From assembly GCA_031259845.1 (NCBI GenBank), contig JAIRKZ010000160.1, forward strand, positions 35,571 through 99,570: a stretch of DNA of 64,000 nt. Reading direction: 5' to 3'. The notes below the pieces were generated by a model. It saw nothing but the letters and a program-made list of their open reading frames with translations, was not told the DNA's origin and ran no database searches. A program made the position numbers and the translations under genes. The stretch comes from Tannerellaceae bacterium. GTDB taxonomy: Bacteria; Bacteroidota; Bacteroidia; Bacteroidales; Tannerellaceae. Of the stretch, positions 1 through 9,792 are shown piece by piece; the stretch's first letter is position 1; every line of letters begins with the position of its first letter.

Positions 1-1059
1 ATCCCAGATATTATTAGCGGCGTAATAATGAAACCCTTTGTTGACTACCTTGCCGTGCGGATCGGTAAATTCGCCATCGGCGTCGCTACGGAGCGCCGGC
101 CACTGCAACGCCCTATACAGACACGAATAGAATGTGGTTTTTTCCTTTTCTGTTCCGCCTGTTACCCGGATTTTCGATAGCAATGCCTCCCAGGTTTGGT
201 CTGCTTCTTCTACTACCTGTTCGAAGCTTTTATCCTTTATTTCCGTTTCTAAATTTTTCTTTGCCTTTTCAACACTTACAAACGAAAAACCAATTTTCAG
301 TTCAAGCGGATTCTTCCCGCCGGCAAAATTAATGACAGTTATTTTATCCATGTCGTTTGTGACTGAATCAACGCTTTCGATTTTATGATTGGCCAACGCA
401 TAAAAGTAAATATCATTCTGGGAGCCGGAAAAAGTGTTCTCATCTTCCTGTTTGAATGCCCATTTCGCTCTTCCGGCACGTGTGCTATTCATCCGCGACA
501 GGTTAAGTAACAGCTTTTTGCTATCTCCGTTGCGGTATGTGAATTTATGATATGCGCAACGCGCAGTGGTAGTCATTTCAGCATTGACACCGTAACGTTC
601 AAGGTAAACCTGATAATAGCCGGCTTTTGCCGATTCGTTTTCGTGATTGTAGCCGGAATAGTAATTACCGGCCGTTATTTTTCCGGTAAAAGGCAGAATG
701 GGTACATGTCCCAACCCCCATTGCCCCTTGCTGGAATGAAAGAAAGCGAAGATAACCGTATCCTCATACTGATAACCCGAACCACTGCCAAACATGGTTA
801 CGGGCGTTGCCTGCACCATCCCATGAGGCAATGTTGCACCTGGATAACATTCGGCGCCCCATGCCCTGGCGGGATTATTGATATGACGAAATTCGGGAAC
901 CAGACTGGGCTTGTAACCAAGATCAATGCTGTCCCAAAGTGTAGTTGTCCCATTGAATGGATTTACATAACCGGTAAGCGTTTTCGCTTTGGATGCATCA
1001 TGGCAACCAAAGAATAGCGTCAAAACTATAGCAGCCGCTATAAGTAATCTTTTGTTCAT
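1..1059 (-). CDS. GH92-like alpha-1,2-mannosidase, N-terminal part (runs off left edge)
   Basis: Minus-strand frame open from ATG at 1059 to base 1: MNKRLLIAAAIVLTLFFGCHDASKAKTLTGYVNPFNGTTTLWDSIDLGYKPSLVPEFRHINNPARAWGAECYPGATLPHGMVQATPVTMFGSGSGYQYEDT..., a GH92-type N-terminus with a lipoprotein-like signal. Missing from the ORF track because it has no stop in the window. Confidence 0.8.
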   Translation of the reverse strand, partial: MNKRLLIAAAIVLTLFFGCHDASKAKTLTGYVNPFNGTTTLWDSIDLGYKPSLVPEFRHINNPARAWGAECYPGATLPHGMVQATPVTMFGSGSGYQYEDTVIFAFFHSSKGQWGLGHVPILPFTGKITAGNYYSGYNHENESAKAGYYQVYLERYGVNAEMTTTARCAYHKFTYRNGDSKKLLLNLSRMNSTRAGRAKWAFKQEDENTFSGSQNDIYFYALANHKIESVDSVTNDMDKITVINFAGGKNPLELKIGFSFVSVEKAKKNLETEIKDKSFEQVVEEADQTWEALLSKIRVTGGTEKEKTTFYSCLYRALQWPALRSDADGEFTDPHGKVVNKGFHYYAANNIWD

Positions 1060-1103
1060 ATAGATTATGTGTTTTTAGGTAAAATAATAATTTTCTTTCA
1101 TTT

Positions 1104-2195
1104 TTACTCACTTGGATGACTACCTGAATAAGCAGTCATGAGCTTCCGGGCTTCCGCCGGCTTAAGAATTGAAACGCAGCCATGGCGTGCTTCAGAGGGA
1201 AAACTTACGTCATCTTCAATTGACCAGTTAATCAAATCGCGTGAATAAGAGACGCCAAAGCGGTTGATCATGCAGTAATCATATAGTAGTAGCCATCCGG
1301 GGTTTACCAAGTCTTTCACTACTGTCGGGCCTTCAGTTATTACCGGAACGATCTGGCCATAATTCAAAGGCCCTTCAACATTCTTGTATGGCCCTTCCAG
1401 TTTTTTTGATGTGGCGACGCGGATAGCTCTTCTTTCGCCGGTCTTCTCTCCAAATTCTTCTTCTTTGTGGAATAAGTAGTAAGTGCCATCATATTCCTGT
1501 AATGTGCCGTCAATAACTGAATAAGGAGGGGCGAACAGCAATCTGGCGGGTGTGAAGGTTTTCCAATCACGCGTTTTACAGTACCAAAGCCGACTTTCTT
1601 TCCAACCTGCATTTTTGAATGATGAAGACCAAAACAACATATATTCTTTCGTCTTTTCATCGTAGAACCATTCAGGAGCCCAAATATTCTCCGCCAATGC
1701 CCCCTCTTCATTCCTGACATCCTTCATCAACGGCAAAAAGCCTTCAAACTGCCAGTTTATCAAATCTTTCGAGGTGGCATACAGGCAGCTTGGCCCCACT
1801 TTTCCGCGGTCACCCGCCCTTCCGCCACCGGTTGATAAAATTCGCCAAAGTCCATCGGGGTCGCAACGAACGTAAGGATCACGCATAGGTTGATCCCATA
1901 CCGGTTCATTATCATTCAGCGGCATCCAATTGCGACCATCTGCAGACAGAGCAATATGCAATTTTGCTATCAGCATTGGGTCGGGCAATGGAACCTCGAA
2001 TGTATTTCCATCAGAATCAATTTCAATACGTGTCGGATAACGTTGACGGAAATAAGTCAGCATGTAAATATCTTTATCTCCTTTAATTTTAAACTGCCCT
2101 TGAACGCCGGGTTCATCTGGAACTGATCTTTTTCCGGGTTGCGCCAACGCTCCTATAAAAAAGGCAAACATCATTAGAGTCATTGAAAGCTTCAT
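1104..2195 (-). CDS. GH43-like five-bladed beta-propeller glycosidase (secreted)
   Basis: 363 aa with signal peptide; DPYV, WAPEW, EGP and RHGCVS motifs resemble GH43-type enzymes. Confidence 0.7.
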   Translation of the reverse strand: MKLSMTLMMFAFFIGALAQPGKRSVPDEPGVQGQFKIKGDKDIYMLTYFRQRYPTRIEIDSDGNTFEVPLPDPMLIAKLHIALSADGRNWMPLNDNEPVWDQPMRDPYVRCDPDGLWRILSTGGGRAGDRGKVGPSCLYATSKDLINWQFEGFLPLMKDVRNEEGALAENIWAPEWFYDEKTKEYMLFWSSSFKNAGWKESRLWYCKTRDWKTFTPARLLFAPPYSVIDGTLQEYDGTYYLFHKEEEFGEKTGERRAIRVATSKKLEGPYKNVEGPLNYGQIVPVITEGPTVVKDLVNPGWLLLYDYCMINRFGVSYSRDLINWSIEDDVSFPSEARHGCVSILKPAEARKLMTAYSGSHPSE

Positions 2196-2298
2196 CGTAC
2201 AATCTCTTTATAGTTCAGTTTAATAAATCTTTTCTAATAAGTAGAGAACGTAGAGACGCAGAACAAATTGCGTCTCTACACTTATTATATTCAATTAA

Positions 2299-3903
2299 TT
2301 ACCAATTGGGATTTTGTCCAAGTTTGGGATTTATATCCCTTTCGCTTCCGGGTATGGGCCACAAATAATCGCGAGCCGGATTAAATTGTCGAGTGGGTAG
2401 CACAATATGCGTTGTGTTGTTGTTTTGGAACCGTGCTCCGGTCGGGGTACCGTTCATTACAATCTCGGCTGTTTTCCAGCGACGCAAGTCGTATAACCGC
2501 GTACCTTCAAACGCCAATTCGCAGCGGCGTTCGCGGCGTATGATTTCTCGCAATCCGGACTGAGAAAACGATGCTTTCCAGTCCAACGCATCGGGATTGG
2601 TAAATCCGGCGCGTTCGCGGATTTTTCTGATAGTCATATTCCAAACTTGCTCGTTCATCTGATTCTGCTCATTCATTGCTTCAGCATACATCAATAATAT
2701 ATCAGCATATCGAATAAGTATAATGTTAAGCCCCGAAGCCTGGTCTTCTTGCCGCGCCGACGGATCATACCATTTACGTAGATAATAACCTGTCTGGCTG
2801 GCGTTCAAGCTACCGGGTACGTAATTATCCTTGGAATCCGGGTCTACTTCTGGTTGGATGTTAATGGTGTAAACAGTTCCGTTTGGCCTTTTCCATTGAT
2901 AACCATGGTACACAATCGCATAAGTAAAACGTGGATCGCGGTTCACATAAGGATTATTCGGGTCATATCCTGAATTGGGATTTGAAACAGGCAATCCGTT
3001 CAGCATCACAAAATCGTTTACCAATTCCTGCGTAGGAGCATATTCACTCGAACGGGCGCCTGCAGTGATTGGAATATTATCCCGCATATTGTCCCATGTC
3101 TTGTTTTCAGGAACATACTCAATATCAAGCAAGACTTCACTGTTATATTCATTATCGGGCAGGAATAAACCTTCATAATCAGGAAATAAATCATAAGTAC
3201 CATATTCGCCATCCATAATTTTTTTACAGGTAGTGGCAATGTTTACCCAATCGTTTTCATAAAGATATGTTCGTGCAAGCAGTCCCATTGCCGCACCCTT
3301 AGTGATTCGTCCATTGTCGGCAGCGGCATATTGTTGCTTGGTTGGGAGGATGTTTGCTATGCTATTTAGTTCACTGCGTACCCAATTTACTATTTCTGCG
3401 TGAGATTTACACTCTATCACTTGTGATTCTGCCAATGTTATTTGAAAATCGAAATGAGGAACGTTGCCATATTGGGTTGCGAGACGGAAAAACAGGTAAG
3501 CACGAATAAAACGGGCTTCGGCTTTTATGCGGGCTTTCCGGTTCTCATTCATTGGTATAGGATCAATATTATCGAGTAAAATATTACAGGATTTGATACC
3601 TTGATAAGCGTCTTTCCAATGTCTGGCAAAAAAACCGTTGAAGGCATCTGCCAAACCCATTCCAACCGTATTTTCGTCAGTGGCTTTTGCTACAAAAATA
3701 TTATCCGTAATCCTTTCCAAATTGAACATATTTGCGGCATTGTCCATTTGATTGTATGCCTGATGTAAGATAGCTGCCGCTTTTTCCTCCGACGTCCAAT
3801 AATTGGCATCCGTAAACTTGTTGATTGGATATTGCTCCAAATCATTACACGATACCAAAATCAGACACAAAGTACATATGAAATTAAATATTACTTTCTT
3901 CAT
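2299..3903 (-). CDS. SusD/RagB-like outer-membrane lipoprotein
   Basis: 534 aa; lipobox LILVSC; SusD hallmarks (RAYLFFRLATQYGNVP, YADILLMYAEAMNE, RRERRCELAFEGTRLYDLRRW); directly downstream of susC. Confidence 0.95.
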   Translation of the reverse strand: MKKVIFNFICTLCLILVSCNDLEQYPINKFTDANYWTSEEKAAAILHQAYNQMDNAANMFNLERITDNIFVAKATDENTVGMGLADAFNGFFARHWKDAYQGIKSCNILLDNIDPIPMNENRKARIKAEARFIRAYLFFRLATQYGNVPHFDFQITLAESQVIECKSHAEIVNWVRSELNSIANILPTKQQYAAADNGRITKGAAMGLLARTYLYENDWVNIATTCKKIMDGEYGTYDLFPDYEGLFLPDNEYNSEVLLDIEYVPENKTWDNMRDNIPITAGARSSEYAPTQELVNDFVMLNGLPVSNPNSGYDPNNPYVNRDPRFTYAIVYHGYQWKRPNGTVYTINIQPEVDPDSKDNYVPGSLNASQTGYYLRKWYDPSARQEDQASGLNIILIRYADILLMYAEAMNEQNQMNEQVWNMTIRKIRERAGFTNPDALDWKASFSQSGLREIIRRERRCELAFEGTRLYDLRRWKTAEIVMNGTPTGARFQNNNTTHIVLPTRQFNPARDYLWPIPGSERDINPKLGQNPNW

Positions 3904-3915
3904 GATGTTCTTGTT

Positions 3916-6900
3916 TTAAAATTCTAAATCAATACTTACCCCATAATATCTCAAAAGAGGATAATTTCCGCGAAGATAGAATCCACCGACGCCTGACCGC
4001 CCACCCATATTGTTGCCAAAGTTGGTGCTTTCGGGATCTGCCCATGAATTTTTTGAGAAAGTGAATGGGTTCTGTACGTTTGCGCTGATGTGCGCTTTAC
4101 CGATACCCGCCTTTGCAAAAATCTTTTTAGGAAGCGTATAACCCAGCCTGATGTTCTTCACTCGCAGGTAAGCCATGTTATACAAAATAATGTCTGTTCC
4201 TATTTTTTGATAATTGTTTTGTCTTGATGGCCCGTCAGTCGCCAATCGCGGTAATGTGGCATCAGGATTGTCAGGAGTCCAGAAATCCAATTGATGCTCA
4301 AACATCGTAGAGACCCAGTAAAGATGATGGAATGGTTCTGACATTTCGCCGCGAATCTGCTGGAGACGTTTGCCCACGCCCTGTATAAGGATGTTAAAAT
4401 CGAAGCCTTTCCATGCTATATCGTACGTAAAACCGAAAGTATATCTCGGAAAGGCATTGCCCAGCACCCGGCGATCGAGTTCGTTGATAACGCCATTTCC
4501 ATCCGTATCTACATATTTTACGTCTCCCGGTTGAACGATAGCGCCAACAGGAAGAGCGCTACTGGCAATTTCTTCTTGGCTTTGGAAAAGTCCGGCAGAT
4601 TTATAACCATAGTATGACCCCAGCGCTTCGCCTTCCCGTATGATATTCCATGTTTCTTCACCCTGAGTGATTTGCTCTTTCCCTCCAAAATCAGTTACTT
4701 TGTTTTTCGCGTCTGCTATATTGAGCCTGATACGATGCGAAAAACCGCCTGATTTTACCTGATAGCCAATGGTGGCTTCCCAACCTACGTTTTGCATCTC
4801 GCCCAAGTTTTGCGTGCCTGCATTGGAGGTTCCGAATATCATTGGAACTACGGGGGTTAACAATATATCGTACGTTCGTTTTTTAAACCAGTCAAAAGTG
4901 ACGTCAAAACTGTTGTTAAAAAACGTAGCGTCGAAACCGATATTAAAATTGGCTGATGTTTCCCATGACAATTGCTCATTGCCGATAGACAAATCGAAAC
5001 CCGGATAAGCCGTATTGTTAAATCCATATCTGTTTGGCTGCTGTGTATATGTTGTCAGATAGGCATAGTCATCTACGCTTTGGATACCTAAAAGCCCATA
5101 CGATGTACGAACTTTCAGATTACCTACATTGGTTTTGTATGAACTCATGAAATCTTCTTCCGAAATACGATATGCAGCCGAGAATGACGGGAAGAAACCC
5201 CAACGATAGTTTTTAGCAAATTTCGATGAACCATCGTAACGAAACGTAAAATCAAGATAATACCTGTTGTCATAATTATATCCCGCGCGCCCAAACACGG
5301 ATGTGATACTTCTTTTAATGGTATTTTGATTGCTTGTATAGTTATTGGTAGCCTGTCCAACCTGCGTAGCGTTTTCGCCGGTATTGAGCCCTAAATCCGG
5401 ATCCGTATATCTCCATCTTACCATACTTTGTTCTTGGGTGTAAGATTCATTGGACACGCCCAACATTGCGTTTACATTATGCGCAGAGGCGAAGGTACGG
5501 TTGAAGTCCAGTAAGAATTGGGTATTTAAATTGTAATATTTATTATTCCAATCATCTACATCCCGATTTGAATTTATGTAACGCGCCGGAGTTTCCAAAT
5601 CAGTTTCCCAATATAGCGGAACCTGTATCCAACGGCGGAAACGATGTTGCTGTACTAGTTCAATACCTACCAACGCTTTTGCTTTTAATCCTTCAAAGAT
5701 GGCATATTCAACGTTCATATTACCGATGATATTATCGATGTCTTGTTTTTGTTGTCCTCCCTGTTCCAGTTGCCCAAGCGTGTTTGCATCCACAATACAA
5801 TCATTGATGAGGTACTTTCCATCGTCCGACTTCAACTTGTAATAATAATATTGCGGTATACGAAAGACGTTGGTATTCAAACTACTTGTATTAGTAACCG
5901 GGTGATCGTCCATGGTACGGTTATACGCCAATATTGCGCCAACCTTAAATCTTTTCCATTCAGTATTCAAATTGATGCGGAAATTATAGCGTTCGCGCCC
6001 CCAATCGCCTACGAAATTGTTTTCCTGGTTGAAATATCCTAACGAGAGCAAATAAGAAGTATTGTTGGCGCCGCCTGAAACGCTTAAATTATATGATTGT
6101 TGCAACGCATTCTTATAAATTTGATCCATAAACCATGCGTCTTCGCTACTATGCGCTTTTAGGTCATCGATTTGTGCCTGTGTGTAAGTAAGCGGCAGAT
6201 CTGTGACTTCATTCGAATAATTACGCAACTCGGCATTCTTCCAACCTGCCACAGGACGATATAGGATTTCCGGAGCATTAACGCCCATCATCCCGCTGAA
6301 ACGAATCTTGGGAGTGGTATTTTTTGCCCCTTGCTTCGTCGTGATCAATATAACCCCATTTGCAGAGCGCGAACCGTAGATGGCAGCGCTACCGGCATCT
6401 TTCAGAATGGTCACATTTTCAATATCGTTTGGATTCAGATTAGTCGTTAACGCATCGAGGCCGGAGGCAATCATTCCATCTATAACAAGCAATGGATCAC
6501 TGTTATTCATTGATGAGACGCCACGAATGTTGATATTCATGGTGTTTTCATTCGGGTTCATGTTCCTTTGCTGTATAATCAGATTTGGGCTAGCTCCTTG
6601 TAACGCCTGCATGGCATTTCCAACAGGCCTGTCTTCGAAAGTCTGCGTCCCTACCAAGTCGATAGCGCCCGAAACACTGCTACGCCGTTTCGTTCCATAA
6701 CCAACAGCAACTACCTCATCCAGCCCTATCGCCTCTTCCCGTAGTACAACATTTATTGATGTTTGGTTTCTTACCTGTATTTCCTGAGTAACATATCCGA
6801 TATAGGAAAATTGAAGTGTAGCATTTTCAGATATAAAAAGGCTGAATTTCCCCTCTATATCCGAGATGACACCATTACTTGTCCCTTGTTCTACAACATT

Positions 6901-7347
6901 CACGCCAATCATAGATTCGCCGGATTCATCTACAATTCTACCGGAAATCTGTTTTCTTCCGTCTTGTTGAGATGAAATAAGTTTTTTTTCGGAAAGGACA
7001 ATCAGTTGACCAACTATTTTGTAATCAATCCCGGTATTTTTTATTAATTGATCTAAAACTTCTTTTAATTCTCCATCAGAAAAGTGAATGTCCACTTTAC
7101 GTGAAGTATCGACCGCCTTATCTGTAAACACAAATTTGAAATTAGTTTCCTTTTCAATCTTTTCTATAACTTCTTCCACCGTAACATTACTCATGTCTAA
7201 CGATAATCTTGTGTTCTGTGAATGGGATATGCCTGCATATAAATGGTATAAACACAAAAACAAAAGAAATGTTGTGATTTTCATAATACGCATGTACCCC
7301 TTTAGCACTTTTCCGCAAAAGTGCAGTTTGTCTATTCGAATTTTCAT
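3916..7347 (-). CDS. SusC/RagA-like TonB-dependent transporter with N-terminal STN domain
   Basis: STN-like region (LSLDMSNVTVEEVIEKIEKETNFKFVF), carboxypeptidase-D-like segment, plug (VVAVGYGTKRRSSVSGAI...GSAAIYGSRSANGVILITTKQG), C-terminal YYGVSIDLEF. True start may be MRIMKIT at 7293. Confidence 0.95.
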   Translation of the reverse strand: MKIRIDKLHFCGKVLKGYMRIMKITTFLLFLCLYHLYAGISHSQNTRLSLDMSNVTVEEVIEKIEKETNFKFVFTDKAVDTSRKVDIHFSDGELKEVLDQLIKNTGIDYKIVGQLIVLSEKKLISSQQDGRKQISGRIVDESGESMIGVNVVEQGTSNGVISDIEGKFSLFISENATLQFSYIGYVTQEIQVRNQTSINVVLREEAIGLDEVVAVGYGTKRRSSVSGAIDLVGTQTFEDRPVGNAMQALQGASPNLIIQQRNMNPNENTMNINIRGVSSMNNSDPLLVIDGMIASGLDALTTNLNPNDIENVTILKDAGSAAIYGSRSANGVILITTKQGAKNTTPKIRFSGMMGVNAPEILYRPVAGWKNAELRNYSNEVTDLPLTYTQAQIDDLKAHSSEDAWFMDQIYKNALQQSYNLSVSGGANNTSYLLSLGYFNQENNFVGDWGRERYNFRINLNTEWKRFKVGAILAYNRTMDDHPVTNTSSLNTNVFRIPQYYYYKLKSDDGKYLINDCIVDANTLGQLEQGGQQKQDIDNIIGNMNVEYAIFEGLKAKALVGIELVQQHRFRRWIQVPLYWETDLETPARYINSNRDVDDWNNKYYNLNTQFLLDFNRTFASAHNVNAMLGVSNESYTQEQSMVRWRYTDPDLGLNTGENATQVGQATNNYTSNQNTIKRSITSVFGRAGYNYDNRYYLDFTFRYDGSSKFAKNYRWGFFPSFSAAYRISEEDFMSSYKTNVGNLKVRTSYGLLGIQSVDDYAYLTTYTQQPNRYGFNNTAYPGFDLSIGNEQLSWETSANFNIGFDATFFNNSFDVTFDWFKKRTYDILLTPVVPMIFGTSNAGTQNLGEMQNVGWEATIGYQVKSGGFSHRIRLNIADAKNKVTDFGGKEQITQGEETWNIIREGEALGSYYGYKSAGLFQSQEEIASSALPVGAIVQPGDVKYVDTDGNGVINELDRRVLGNAFPRYTFGFTYDIAWKGFDFNILIQGVGKRLQQIRGEMSEPFHHLYWVSTMFEHQLDFWTPDNPDATLPRLATDGPSRQNNYQKIGTDIILYNMAYLRVKNIRLGYTLPKKIFAKAGIGKAHISANVQNPFTFSKNSWADPESTNFGNNMGGRSGVGGFYLRGNYPLLRYYGVSIDLEF
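7305..7324. other. Perfect 8-bp stem-loop in the susC 5' region
   Basis: GCACTTTT-ccgc-AAAAGTGC, about 12 nt upstream of the alternative ATG at 7293. Confidence 0.6.
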
Positions 7348-7411
7348 ATTTTTGTAACGGATTTTAAGTTCAACATAAAATTCTTATCCGGTAACAGCGG
7401 ATAACTCTCTG

Positions 7412-7446
7412 ACAGGAATAAGCTCCAACTTATTCCTGTTTTTTTA
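7412..7446 (+). terminator. Rho-independent terminator on the plus strand, antisense to the fecR-susC intergenic region
   Basis: ACAGGAATAAG-ctccaa-CTTATTCCTGT followed by a run of T; both flanking genes are on the minus strand. Confidence 0.75.
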
Positions 7447-7500
7447 TGGTTCATTAGGATATTATCATAGGCATTACTTTTTAAGGTCAAACAAAACATA

Positions 7501-8439
7501 TTAATTGATAACAACATCGATATGCTGCCTGTTAAACAGCAGGTCACTTTGTTGTTTCATCTCTTTTTTTACAGACCAGGTAATCGGCGCCGCCAGTTTC
7601 AACACATCCAGTATCTGTGTGATCGTTTCAGTAGAGAAAGTCGCACGAACGCGGTAGTTCACGGATGACTTGTTTCGTACATTAAATTCCACATTATAGT
7701 GACGGGAAAGACGTTTAAATACCTCTTCCAACGGGGTGTCCCTAAATATGAGTAATCCTTCTTTCCAGCCTGTTTTCTCTTCGAGGTTAACCGTAGTTTT
7801 CCACATTTGTCCGGTATTTATGTCTAAAGATACCATTTCGCCCGGTAAGAGATGGATTATCCGGTCATTTTGTATGGCATCAACTTTACCGTGTTGCAAA
7901 GTAGCCTCACAGATATGATCGTTAGCATAGGCCTTGATATTAAATGAAGTACCTTTGGCTAAAATCTTCATTCCCGAAGGAATTTCAACTTCAAATGGGA
8001 ACTCAAGGTTTGTTTTTACATCAAAAAAAGCTTCACCAGACAGTTCTACCTTTCTTTTTTTTCCGGAAAACCATGAAGGATAACGGAGTGTGCTCCCACT
8101 ATTCAACCATACTTCCGATTCATCGGGTAATGATGTTTTAATCACAGAACCCGGGACAGCAATAATTTCTGTGTATGCGATAGTTTGAAAAGATTTGTTG
8201 TCTTTGTATAGAAACAGATATATAAAAATCAACGTACTTAATAATAAAGGGATCACCAATATGGCTGCAACCCTATTGAATACATTGAAGAATAGCAACT
8301 TTTGTGATTGATGTTTTATTTTTGTACAGGTTTGCCGATAACCTTTCAATATATCTATTTCTTTGTTTTCCCGGATATCCTGTTCCAAAGCTTTCAGTAT
8401 TCTGATTTTATCAGATATGTCCTCTTTAATTTCATTCAT
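7501..8439 (-). CDS. FecR-family anti-sigma factor
   Basis: 312 aa; one TM segment; FecR motifs (PGSVIKTSLPDESEVWLNSGSTLRYPSWFSGKKRKVELSGEAFFDVKTN) and C-terminal STN-like DTPLEEVFKRLSRHYNVEF. Confidence 0.95.
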   Translation of the reverse strand: MNEIKEDISDKIRILKALEQDIRENKEIDILKGYRQTCTKIKHQSQKLLFFNVFNRVAAILVIPLLLSTLIFIYLFLYKDNKSFQTIAYTEIIAVPGSVIKTSLPDESEVWLNSGSTLRYPSWFSGKKRKVELSGEAFFDVKTNLEFPFEVEIPSGMKILAKGTSFNIKAYANDHICEATLQHGKVDAIQNDRIIHLLPGEMVSLDINTGQMWKTTVNLEEKTGWKEGLLIFRDTPLEEVFKRLSRHYNVEFNVRNKSSVNYRVRATFSTETITQILDVLKLAAPITWSVKKEMKQQSDLLFNRQHIDVVIN

Positions 8440-8579
8440 AAGCCCAATCGTAAATAAAAACTGTTTCTTATTAAGTATACACTAACTTTCATGATTTGCG
8501 ACAACTTATTCCAGGAAATATAAGGTTTCATATATTCTGTGGGTACACGGATTCTTAGTATGGTTTTTTCATCACTTTC

Positions 8580-9101
8580 TTAGTTGTTATATTCCACGAT
8601 GTCAAAAATTTTGGATATCATTTGCGATTGTTTCTTCCAAACTTTTGGTTTCATCTGATAGCTGATGCTCTTTTTTCCCGTTAAAGAGATGATAAAAGAA
8701 TTGTCTTCCTGAAAGGTTTTTACCAAAAGTTCATAGGGTAATGTCAATGATGCGCGTTGCTGCCAATAATTTTTCCTGGGTTGAACAAAATAGGTAATGG
8801 CTTTCCCTTCAAACAAGACGTCCATCTTGTCGCTTAAAAGCTTTACAGAGTCTATTTTCATTACATTATGTGTGTAATATGTAAATGTAAACGAGGCCGA
8901 GTCTCTTCCTGCCAGATAAGTAATGTCGTACGTTAATTTTTTCAGCGCTCCGGCATCGTTGCTTTCAAATACTTTTTGCGGATAGATAAAATAAACATTA
9001 CCTCCTTCCTGAGGATAAAAAGAATATTGGCGATGTATTTTTTGAGTATTCCCTACAAAGGGAATGGCTGCTAGCAGGAGAAACAACAGATATTTTTTCA
9101 T
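8580..9101 (-). CDS. Hypothetical secreted protein
   Basis: ORF 8580..9164; start at 9101 gives signal peptide MKKYLLFLLLAAIPFVGNTQ. Confidence 0.6.
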   Translation of the reverse strand: MKKYLLFLLLAAIPFVGNTQKIHRQYSFYPQEGGNVYFIYPQKVFESNDAGALKKLTYDITYLAGRDSASFTFTYYTHNVMKIDSVKLLSDKMDVLFEGKAITYFVQPRKNYWQQRASLTLPYELLVKTFQEDNSFIISLTGKKSISYQMKPKVWKKQSQMISKIFDIVEYNN

Positions 9102-9140
9102 GTCAGCTATGTAAATTTGTCCAATTCGGTAAAAATAATA

Positions 9141-9176
9141 AAAAACCGGAGGCTGCCTAAGCAAAACCCCGGTTTA
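9141..9176 (-). terminator. Rho-independent terminator downstream of the TRL-like gene
   Basis: Minus strand reads AAACCGGGG...CCTCCGGTTTTTTATTATTTTT. Confidence 0.75.
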
Positions 9177-9197
9177 TAAATCGTCGTCTAGTGCGTC

Positions 9198-9509
9198 TTA
9201 TTCTCCGTAAACAATTGTTTCATATACGGTATAAATACCTAAAATGGAAAAGTTGCGTTCGTCGACATGGCTGATTTTTGTAATCCCTGCATTTTTTGCA
9301 GCCGTTTGATAACTTGCATCGCCTGTTGCAATCAATCCTAAATAACCTGTTGCGGTAGATGTGCCCACTTTTGTAGCCAGTTTATTACTTGTAACAGCAT
9401 TCCCGGATACCATATCTGTAAAAATAGCTCCTGCTATCGGAGATTTTACCGTTACACCGCAGCTACATAAAAAGGCTCCCGCTACTAAACAAAATAATAA
9501 TTTTTTCAT
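9198..9509 (-). CDS. TRL-like small lipoprotein
   Basis: 103 aa; lipobox FLCSC; VKSPIAGAIFTDM...GTSTATGYLGLIATGDASYQTAAKNAGITKISHVDERNFSILGIYTVYETIVYGE resembles the TRL domain family. Confidence 0.75.
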   Translation of the reverse strand: MKKLLFCLVAGAFLCSCGVTVKSPIAGAIFTDMVSGNAVTSNKLATKVGTSTATGYLGLIATGDASYQTAAKNAGITKISHVDERNFSILGIYTVYETIVYGE

Positions 9510-9792
9510 TGTAGATATAAATTAGTCCTTATCCCCTCTCCCGACAAGGAGGTTTGTTATTTATTTGGTTCGAGAGGGTAAACCTTATTTGTATTGCAAA
9601 TTTATATAAATCCATCATTCGTAACACTTATTATTTGTTAATATTTTTCACTACTGCCAGGCTAACATCCGATTAACATCTTTTTGCCTTCAATTTATTT
9701 AGATTTTGTTTACATAATGGAATTATATTTAGTATGTTTGCAACCAAATTGATACATTTTTAAATATTATTCAAACACAAAGTCAATAAATA

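Noticed and set aside
547-1017. Plus-strand ORF of 156 aa
   Set aside because: Antisense to a continuous minus-strand GH92-like frame with recognisable motifs; no homology-like features of its own.
9540-9590. tRNA-like T-loop string ggttcgagagg
   Set aside because: No acceptor, D or anticodon arms could be built around it.
9704-9740. Full promoter for gltB (TTTTG ... TATGTTTG)
   Set aside because: The -7-like element is present but the spacing to the nearest TTTG is about 24 nt, outside the usual range, so not called.
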